Shown: piece by piece, positions 52,777 through 58,572 of the stretch
Layout of the letters: the number at the start of each line of letters is the position of its first letter
How positions within the stretch are numbered: position 1 is the stretch's first letter
Source: Rhodoligotrophos appendicifer
GTDB taxonomy: Bacteria > Pseudomonadota > Alphaproteobacteria > Rhizobiales > Im1
Direction of reading: 5' to 3'
Assembly: GCF_007474605.1 (NCBI RefSeq)
Contig: NZ_VHKL01000018.1
Location: forward strand, 1-58,572
Length of the DNA stretch: 58,572 nucleotides
Made by a program: the position numbers and the translations under genes
The notes under the pieces: generated by a model
Seen by the model: the letters and a program-made list of their open reading frames with translations, nothing else
Told to the model about the DNA's origin: nothing
Databases searched by the model: none

Positions 52777-53691
52777 TCAGGCGGGAGCGTATTCGGCCGT
52801 GAGGGCCACGGGGCCGTCAGCCTTGACCTTGCCCTGCTCCACCAAATGCTCGACGGCCGCCCAGGTCGACATGGCGGCGGCGGGATGGAGCTTCGGATCG
52901 ACGGCCTTGTAGACCTCCGCCACGATGGAGGGAATGGTCCGGTTGCCGGAGCGGATGCGGTCGAGGATCGCCTGCTCGCGCATCTGGCGATGGGTGATGA
53001 AGGCGCGGACGAAAGAGCGCGGATCACGCTTTTCAGGCCCATGTCCGGGCCAAAAGACCTCGTCGTCGCGCTCGAGCAAGTGGCGCAGGCTCGCCATGTA
53101 GTCGGCCATGTTGCCATCGGGGGGCGCGATGATGCTGGTGGACCAGGCCATGACGTGATCGGCAGAAAACAGCGCGTTTTCCTCCCGCAGCGCGAAGGCC
53201 ATGTGGTTGGATGTGTGGCCCGGCGTGAAGACCGCCTCCAGGTGCCAGTCCCGGCCTGCAATCACCTCGCCATGGCCAATGCGCTGGTCGGGGTCGAAAT
53301 CCGTGTCGCCGCTGGCGTCCAGCTCGATCATGCCGGACAGGTCGCGGGCGATGGCGCGACCCGAGCCATGGGGGCCGAAGGCAATGGTGGGGGCACCGGT
53401 CGCCTGCTGCAGCCGGGCCGCAAGGGGAGAATGATCGCGGTGGGTGTGCGTGACCACGATGTGGCTCACCGTCTCGCCCTCGATCGCCGCGAGGAGGGCC
53501 GCCAGATGATCATCGCTCTCGGGCCCGGGATCGATGACGGCAACCGAACCCTGGCCGACGATATAGGTGTTCGTGCCGCGAAAGGTGAAGGGACCCGGAT
53601 TGGGTGCTACCAAGCGGCGGATCAGGGGAGAGACTTGCTGGGCGCGGCCGAGGGTGAAATCCATGTCTCGCTCAAATGGGATGTCGGCCAT
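52777..53691 (-). CDS. Metallo-beta-lactamase-fold hydrolase (LACTB2/GloB-like)
   Basis: The 304-residue protein has a dinuclear metal site HTHRDH (His82, His84, Asp86, His87), GTNTYIVG (39-46), FTPGHTSNHM and a C-terminal winged-helix-like segment (ILDRIRSGNRTIPSIVAEVY) as in LACTB2-type hydrolases. Relatives include ribonucleases and thioesterases; the substrate is unknown. ATG 53691 has GGAG 8 bases upstream. It is divergent from the racemase-family gene. Confidence 0.88.
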   Translation of the reverse strand: MADIPFERDMDFTLGRAQQVSPLIRRLVAPNPGPFTFRGTNTYIVGQGSVAVIDPGPESDDHLAALLAAIEGETVSHIVVTHTHRDHSPLAARLQQATGAPTIAFGPHGSGRAIARDLSGMIELDASGDTDFDPDQRIGHGEVIAGRDWHLEAVFTPGHTSNHMAFALREENALFSADHVMAWSTSIIAPPDGNMADYMASLRHLLERDDEVFWPGHGPEKRDPRSFVRAFITHRQMREQAILDRIRSGNRTIPSIVAEVYKAVDPKLHPAAAMSTWAAVEHLVEQGKVKADGPVALTAEYAPA

Positions 53692-53845
53692 ATGCGGGTC
53701 TCCAGTCGCGGTTGAGGTAGCAGGGATGGACAGGCGAAACAAGCCGCGGACGGGCCGGGCTTCAGAGGCGGCCGTTGCGGAGAGGCTTTGCAGCGCCTGC
53801 TGCGCGCGATAGGGTCGGCTCACTCATCATAAGAGGCGGTCATTC

Positions 53846-54892
53846 ATGCGGTCTTTACGGGCGATCAACGTGGTCGGGTGCCATGCGGAGGGAGAAGTGG
53901 GCGACGTGGTCGTCGGCGGGCTGCTGGCGCCCAAAGGCGAGACGGTCTTCGAGATGATGAAGACCATGGAGCGCGAACAGGACCATATCCGCCGCTTCCT
54001 GCTGTGCGAGCCGCGCGGCACCGTGGCGCGGAACATGAACATCATCGTGCCGGCCAAGCGCGCCGATTGCGTGGCGGGCGCCATCATCATGGAATCGACG
54101 GAATATCCGCCGATGTCGGGCTCCAACACCATGTGCATCTCGACCGTGCTGCTGGAAACCGGGATGGTGCCCATGGTGGAGCCGGTGACGCGGATGCGGC
54201 TCGACATGCCCGGCGGACCGGTGGACGTGATCGCCGAGTGCCGGGACGGGAAATGCGTCTCGGTGACCTTCGAGAACGTGCCCTCCTTCGTGTTCCATCT
54301 GGACGCACCACTGGAGCTCGAAGGACATGGGACGATCAGCGTGGATGTCGCCTATGGGGGCATGATCTACGCTCTCGTGGATGCGAGGGCGCTCGGCTTC
54401 TCCATCGCACCGGACGAGGCCCGGGACCTTGCGGTGCTTGGTGAACAGGTGCGGATCGCCGCGCGCGCGCAGATCGAGGCGATCCATCCGGAGCTGCCGG
54501 AGGTGAAGGGCGTCTCCATCGTCCAGTTCAATACCCGCTTCGAGGGGCCGGACACCGTTGCCCGCAACACCTGCATCGTGTCGCCGGGACGGTCGGACCG
54601 CAGCCCGACGGGCACCGGGCTTTCGGCGCGGCTGGCGGTGCTGGCGGCGCGGGGACAGCTCAAGGTGGGCGAGCGGTTCTCGCATTCCTCGATCATCGGA
54701 TCCCGCTTCGACGGGCGGATCGCCGGCGAGGCACGGTGCGGCGACAAGCCCGCCATCATTCCCGCCATCACCGGCCGGGCCTGGATCACCGGCACGACGA
54801 GCTATTTCCTCGATCCGAGCGATCCCTATCCACAAGGCTATGTGGTCGCCGACAGCTGGGGCACGTCGGGCACGGCCGTGAGCCAGGAATGA
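53846..54892 (+). CDS. Proline racemase family protein, Ser/Thr catalytic variant
   Basis: The 348-residue protein has the two-lobed proline racemase fold. The two catalytic positions are Ser91 (PPMSGSNT) and Thr255 (DRSPTGTGLSA). Proline racemase has Cys/Cys, many 4-hydroxyproline epimerases Ser/Cys and trans-3-hydroxyproline dehydratase Cys/Thr. Ser/Thr does not fit any of these well-studied pairs, so neither racemisation nor dehydration can be assumed. Its length is normal and the fold motifs (CHAEGEVGDVV, GRAWITGTTSYFLDP) are intact. It overlaps slyX by 4 bp. Confidence 0.88.
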   Translation: MRSLRAINVVGCHAEGEVGDVVVGGLLAPKGETVFEMMKTMEREQDHIRRFLLCEPRGTVARNMNIIVPAKRADCVAGAIIMESTEYPPMSGSNTMCISTVLLETGMVPMVEPVTRMRLDMPGGPVDVIAECRDGKCVSVTFENVPSFVFHLDAPLELEGHGTISVDVAYGGMIYALVDARALGFSIAPDEARDLAVLGEQVRIAARAQIEAIHPELPEVKGVSIVQFNTRFEGPDTVARNTCIVSPGRSDRSPTGTGLSARLAVLAARGQLKVGERFSHSSIIGSRFDGRIAGEARCGDKPAIIPAITGRAWITGTTSYFLDPSDPYPQGYVVADSWGTSGTAVSQE

Positions 54893-55101
54893 GCGGGGAG
54901 GCGCTTGCCGCGCGGGTCGACGAGCTGGAGATGCGGCTCACGCATCAGGACGTGACCATCGAGGAGTTGAACCGGGTCGTCACGGAACAATGGACGGAGA
55001 TCGATCGGCTGAAGCGGCTGGTGCGGGGGTTCGAAGACCAATTGGCGGAAGCCATGGCGGAGCGAGAGCGTCCGATGGAGCCACCGCCGCCGCATTATTG
55101 A
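54889..55101 (+). CDS. slyX: SlyX family protein
   Basis: This 70-residue coiled-coil protein has the SlyX pattern RVDELEMRLTHQDVTIEELN followed by TEQWTEIDRLKRLVR and the typical Pro-rich end PPPPHY. Its function is unknown. ATG 54889 overlaps the stop of the racemase-family gene, so the two are co-translated. Confidence 0.9.
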   Translation: MSGEALAARVDELEMRLTHQDVTIEELNRVVTEQWTEIDRLKRLVRGFEDQLAEAMAERERPMEPPPPHY

Positions 55102-55124
55102 GGCGTGGGGGGCGAAGGCGCTGG

Positions 55125-55240
55125 CTGTCATCCCCGGCTTGACCCGGGATCCCCGAGCCGCACGGGGTCCCGGATCTGCGCTACGCTTCGTCCGGGATGA
55201 CGGGTGGGGTGCGCTGCAGCGCGTCCGGGATGACGGGTGG
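55125..55240. repeat. Intergenic repeats after slyX
   Basis: GTCATCCCCGGCTTGACCCGGGATCC (about 55127-55152) is followed by GTCCCGGATCTGCGCTACGC...CCGGGATGAC (about 55167-55201), and by a short direct copy GCGTCCGGGATGACGGGTGGGG up to about 55240. Confidence 0.8.
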
Positions 55241-55314
55241 GGTCGGGGTGGAGGCGCTGATTTAACCGAGAGGTGAATTGCGGGAGGGGCGCGGGGTTCT
55301 TATGTTTGTCGGCC

Positions 55315-56058
55315 ATGGTGCTCGCATCTCTCAAATATCTCAGTCTTGCCTTCCTGATCCTGTTCGCCACGCCGCTTGCGGTTCATGGTGCGATGCAGTG
55401 GAGCCGGGGCTGGCCGAAGAGCTGGTCCCAGGCGGACTGGACGAGCTCGGGGCAATTGCTGCCGGCCTCCGCCTCGCCGGAGGCCATGGTGAGGATCTAT
55501 GCGGCGCCCACCGGACGGTGGAAGGGGATCTTCGCCGTCCACAGTTGGATCGTGGTGAAGGACAAGGGCGCGCGCTCCTATGACCGCTATGACGTGGTCG
55601 GCTGGGGTAGCCCCGTGCGCCATAATGGCTATGCGCCGGATGCGCGCTGGTTCGGCTCCGACCCGCAGGTGGTCTATGCCGCCGAAGGGGAGACGGCGGA
55701 GGCGCTGATCCCGAAGATCCGCAAGGCGGTCGCGACTTACGCCTATTCCAAGCGCGGCGATTACACGATTTGGCCGGGGCCCAATTCGAACACCTTCGTC
55801 GCCGCCGTGATCGCCGCCGTCCCGGAGACCAAGGCGGTGCTGCCGCCCACCGCCATCGGCAAGGATTTCCCCTATGACGGCCGATGGCTGAAGCGGACGC
55901 CGACGGGAACAGGCGTGCAGCTTTCGCTGGGCGGCTATGCCGGGCTCACCATCGGCTGGTATGAAGGCATCGAGCTGAATGTGCTCGGTGCCATCGCGGG
56001 TGTCGACCTGCGCCGGCCCGGCATCAAGTTGCCGGGCTTCGGGCGGATCGGGATCTAG
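55315..56058 (+). CDS. DUF3750 domain-containing membrane-anchored protein
   Basis: The 247-residue protein has an N-terminal membrane helix or signal anchor (VLASLKYLSLAFLILFATPL) and a conserved DUF3750 domain from about residue 50: AMVRIYAAPTGRWKGIFAVH, SWIVVKDKGARSYDRYDVVG, the GPNSNTFVAAVI motif (about 156-167) and the end GAIAGVDLRRPGIKLPGFGR. The NSNTF segment resembles NlpC-like folds, but function is not established. ATG 55315 lacks a strong ribosome-binding site; TTG 55273 is a weaker alternative. Confidence 0.85.
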   Translation: MVLASLKYLSLAFLILFATPLAVHGAMQWSRGWPKSWSQADWTSSGQLLPASASPEAMVRIYAAPTGRWKGIFAVHSWIVVKDKGARSYDRYDVVGWGSPVRHNGYAPDARWFGSDPQVVYAAEGETAEALIPKIRKAVATYAYSKRGDYTIWPGPNSNTFVAAVIAAVPETKAVLPPTAIGKDFPYDGRWLKRTPTGTGVQLSLGGYAGLTIGWYEGIELNVLGAIAGVDLRRPGIKLPGFGRIGI

Positions 56059-56061
56059 CCG

Positions 56062-56955
56062 TCAGCCCAGGACGCCGTGGGTCTTGAACCAGGTCTCCAT
56101 CTCCTGCCAGGCCTGCTTGGCCACCTCCTCGCGATAGCTCGGGCGATAGTCGGCATGGAAGGCGTGGGGCGCGTCGGGATAGACTTTGATCTCGGCCGTC
56201 TTGCCCGCCGCCTTCAGGGCCGACTGCATGGCCTCGACCTGGGACACCGGGATGCCCTGGTCGGCGCCGCCATAGAGCCCGAGGACCGGCGCCTTCACCT
56301 CAGGGGCCAGTTCCAGCGGACTTTTCGGCAAGATCGCCTTCTGCCCCTCGGGGTCGACCAAGGATCCGTAATAGGCCACGCCAGCCTTGAGCTCCGCATT
56401 GTGGGCGGCATAGATCCAGACCGTCCGGCCGCCCCGGCAGAAGCCGACGATGCCGAGCCGGCCGGTATCGCCACCTTCAGCCTTGGCCCAGGCGACAGTC
56501 GCGTCGAGATCGGCGAGCAGCTCCTGATCGGGTTTTGCATTCACGATTGGCAAGAGCTTCGGGACCTCGGTGATCTTCGTCAAATCGGTGCCGGCGCGAA
56601 AATAATAGTCGGGCGCTACGGCAAAGGCGCCGAGCTTCGCAAGCCGACGGGTGACGTCGCGGATATATTCGTGCAGGCCGAAGATCTCCATGCAGACCAG
56701 GATGACCGGCGCATTCGCTGCATTGGCGGGCTTGGCGAAATAGACTGGCATCTCTCCGCCTGAGACCGTCACCTTGGCCTCGCCGGTCTCGAGGCCGGTC
56801 GTGTCGGTGGTGATCACGTCGGCACGGACCTCGCCGGCGCATAGAGCATAACCCGCGGCGGAGGCTGCGGAGGCGGTCATGAAACCGCGGCGCGAGAGGG
56901 GAACGGAGCGGACGAGGCCCAGGACGTCGGAGGGAAGCTCACTCAAGGCAGACAT
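56062..56955 (-). CDS. Dienelactone hydrolase family protein, Tat-exported
   Basis: This 297-residue alpha/beta hydrolase carries a twin-arginine signal (SRRGFM, Arg22-Arg23, then TASAASAAGYALCAG). The nucleophile is Cys173 in GFCRGGR, with a likely Asp in GGADQGIP and His in PHAFHADYR, the Cys-Asp-His triad of dienelactone hydrolases. ATG 56955 includes the whole signal. It converges with the DUF3750 gene (3 bp apart). Confidence 0.9.
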   Translation of the reverse strand: MSALSELPSDVLGLVRSVPLSRRGFMTASAASAAGYALCAGEVRADVITTDTTGLETGEAKVTVSGGEMPVYFAKPANAANAPVILVCMEIFGLHEYIRDVTRRLAKLGAFAVAPDYYFRAGTDLTKITEVPKLLPIVNAKPDQELLADLDATVAWAKAEGGDTGRLGIVGFCRGGRTVWIYAAHNAELKAGVAYYGSLVDPEGQKAILPKSPLELAPEVKAPVLGLYGGADQGIPVSQVEAMQSALKAAGKTAEIKVYPDAPHAFHADYRPSYREEVAKQAWQEMETWFKTHGVLG

Positions 56956-57061
56956 CGGGTCTCCATTTGCTTTTTTCTGATGCGGGCAGATTAGAGGAGA
57001 AATGGGCTGCCGACAGGGGGCTGCGGCCGCCCAGCGATCAAACCGACGTGAGGGGAGGCGA

Positions 57062-57101
57062 TCCTTCGAGACGCAGCCTCACGGCTGCTCCTCAGGATGA
57101 G
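57062..57101. repeat. Single palindromic intergenic repeat
   Basis: CCTTCGAGACGCAGCC...GGCTGCTCCTCAGGATGAGG is a complete copy of the commonest repeat family here, just past the stop of the leftward TIGR03808 gene. Confidence 0.85.
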
Positions 57102-57131
57102 GGGATCTCGGGGCTGAGATTCGCGATGGGG

Positions 57132-58472
57132 TCAGGCGCTGTTGCCGGTGACGGTGAGGTTGCCGGGGAGGTCGCGGGCGGCCATGAGATCGGGGGTGAC
57201 GGCGCGGCCGTTCTGATGGCCGATGATGGCGCCTTCGCTGCAGTCGGAGAGCATGTTCTGGCCGATGAGCACGCGGCCGGCGCCTGGAGCGACGGAGGCC
57301 GCAATGCCCCAACGGGTGTCCCGGATCATGTTGCCGGTGACGGCGACGCTGCGCTGATAGCGGCCCCAGCCGACCATGATGCCGGCCCGCGGGGCATTCT
57401 CGACGACATTGCCGGTGATGGCGGCGTCGGCCTCGACGGCGATGCCGATGCCGCGCGGCTCCCCTTCCGTGCGGGTGAAGAGATTGCGGATGAGATTGCC
57501 GGAGCAGACCGCAAGCCGGCCGCCCTCGTTGAAATTGGTGATCGAGATGCCGAGTGCTGCCGTGTCCACGAGGTTGTCGCTGATGACGGCACCCTGGAAG
57601 CCGAATTCCGCATAGAGCGCAACTTCGCCCAGACGGGCGCAGGAATTGCCGATGATCTGGGCATTGGAGCCGGCATTCACGCGCACGGCGGTGAAGGCGC
57701 AATCGGTGATGCGGTTGTCGCGGACTGAGACCGAGCCCGCGCGGAAGACGTTGATGCCATTGCCGTTCTGACCGGAACCCCCGGCATCAGCACGGATCCG
57801 CTCGATGCGGTTGTTGAAGACGGCGGTTGCGTCCTCGCCGGCCGCGCTGCGCCAGACCTGGATGCCATTGTTGCCGATGTCGGCGATGCGGTTGCCGTGG
57901 ATCTCGAGGCCGCGGCTGTCGAGAGCGAAGAGCGCCACATTGGCGATCTCCGCCAGGGTGCAGCCCGTGACCGAGCCCGAGCAGCGGATCAGGCCGATGC
58001 CGCCATCGGCGGAGTTGCGGATTTCGAGACCCGTCAGACGGAGATCATCGGCGGCCTCGGCGCGCAGGAGGGCACCATCGAGTGCCGCGCGGGCGCCATC
58101 GAGCACGAGATCGGACAGGCGGATATGGGGCCCGGTGAGGGAGAGCAGGTTGCGGCTGCCCGATTGCTGCAGGATGGTGCGGCCGGGGCTGCCGAAGAGG
58201 CTGACCGGGGCCTCCATGACGATCCCCGAGACGCGATACCGGCCGGCCGGAAGGAAGAGCGGCGTGTCCTCGCGCGCTGCGGCGGCGAGGGCCTGTTGAA
58301 GGGCGCCGCTCTGATCCTCGGGGCTGTCGGGGATGAGGCTCAGGCTGCGGGCGTCGAGCACGGGCGAAGGCTCAGCGGCGCGGGCGGCACGCGCGGCGGC
58401 GGGGGTGGCGAGGGCGCCGGCAAGGCCGAGGGAGCCTGCGGCGAGCATGTGTCGTCTGGAGACAGGGGACAT
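57132..58472 (-). CDS. TIGR03808 family Tat-translocated right-handed beta-helix protein
   Basis: The 446-residue protein has a twin-arginine signal (SRRHML, Arg6-Arg7) and a long series of about 22-residue beta-helix coils with repeated G-N-x-I/V and I-x-x-N units (such as LEIHGNRIADIGNNGIQVWR, SVSVRDNRITDCAFTAVRVN). These belong to the uncharacterised TIGR03808 family of Rhizobiales. ATG 58472 was chosen because it places the RR motif correctly and AAGGA lies upstream. A role as an exported polysaccharide-binding or surface protein is inferred from the fold. The 100 bases after 58472 hold only a G-rich tract. Confidence 0.9.
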   Translation of the reverse strand: MSPVSRRHMLAAGSLGLAGALATPAAARAARAAEPSPVLDARSLSLIPDSPEDQSGALQQALAAAAREDTPLFLPAGRYRVSGIVMEAPVSLFGSPGRTILQQSGSRNLLSLTGPHIRLSDLVLDGARAALDGALLRAEAADDLRLTGLEIRNSADGGIGLIRCSGSVTGCTLAEIANVALFALDSRGLEIHGNRIADIGNNGIQVWRSAAGEDATAVFNNRIERIRADAGGSGQNGNGINVFRAGSVSVRDNRITDCAFTAVRVNAGSNAQIIGNSCARLGEVALYAEFGFQGAVISDNLVDTAALGISITNFNEGGRLAVCSGNLIRNLFTRTEGEPRGIGIAVEADAAITGNVVENAPRAGIMVGWGRYQRSVAVTGNMIRDTRWGIAASVAPGAGRVLIGQNMLSDCSEGAIIGHQNGRAVTPDLMAARDLPGNLTVTGNSA

Positions 58473-58572
58473 GGGATCTGGGTTCCTTCTGACAGCACCC
58501 ATGCAAGATGCTTGCCCGGCTCGTCGGCCCAGCGGGGGGAGGCAAGGGGGGGGGAAGGCGGCGGCGGATTAG

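Overview
The window is a GC-rich chromosomal segment of an alphaproteobacterium, most likely a member of the Hyphomicrobiales. The markers are a histone-deacetylase-like gene next to xseB and tlyA, pdxH near fabI, a TIGR03808-type Tat-exported repeat protein, a DUF3750 protein, Liv-type and Pot-type ABC importers, and the short dispersed 'CTTCGAGACG...CTCAGGATGAGG' and 'GTCCCGG...CCGGGATGAC' intergenic repeats. The assignment is inferred from gene content; no rRNA or tRNA gene was recognised.

Layout. (1) 1-2100: a lower-GC accessory patch with a two-gene leftward operon (DUF3644-type protein plus a winged-helix/membrane protein) ending in a perfect hairpin, then about 0.8 kb of repeats. (2) 2892-12056: mostly housekeeping genes: an exported Gly/His/Tyr-rich protein, an MFS pump, the Sua5/TsaC tRNA t6A enzyme, a DmdC-type acyl-CoA dehydrogenase, histone deacetylase-like/xseB/tlyA (dxs, often found between the last two in relatives, is absent), Dps and aroC. 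(3) 12325-26153: a catabolic block: a PRISE-type enone reductase, two SDRs, an acyl-CoA ligase, a flavin-dependent ketosteroid-dehydrogenase-like enzyme, a complete Liv-type importer, a FadR-family regulator and an AMACR-type CoA racemase. Matching TNGTNNNACNA boxes precede the regulator and the binding-protein gene. (4) 26181-29818: a large MscS channel divergent from a soluble PQQ-sugar-dehydrogenase-like protein. (5) 30272-36136: a second beta-oxidation block (acyl-CoA dehydrogenase, TetR, DECR-type reductase, ADP-forming acyl-CoA synthetase, enoyl-CoA hydratase). (6) 36163-43243: a Pot-type ABC importer followed by an AruI-like ThDP decarboxylase and an enoyl-CoA hydratase. (7) 43415-48040: small exported proteins, a class II aldolase, an SDR, pdxH, a glycine-zipper lipoprotein and fabI. 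(8) 48096-50892: six consecutive short genes of unknown function. (9) 50979-58472: a DmdB-like acyl-CoA ligase, an MBL hydrolase, a proline-racemase-family enzyme with an unusual Ser/Thr catalytic pair, slyX, DUF3750, a Tat-exported dienelactone hydrolase and the TIGR03808 protein.

The strongest candidate for something undescribed is region 8. All six proteins share one architecture: a variable, often Pro-rich N-terminal part; a juxtamembrane Trp/Phe; one Gly-rich transmembrane helix; and a 28-47-residue, generally acidic and Pro-rich tail with a Trp in its last one to seven residues. Two members are preceded by near-identical boxes (GCAACTTAA, two bases, TTGCAT), and one box overlaps a perfect TTAA-N7-TTAAC (CtrA-type) site and a good sigma-70-like promoter. 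No known family was recognised for any of the six.
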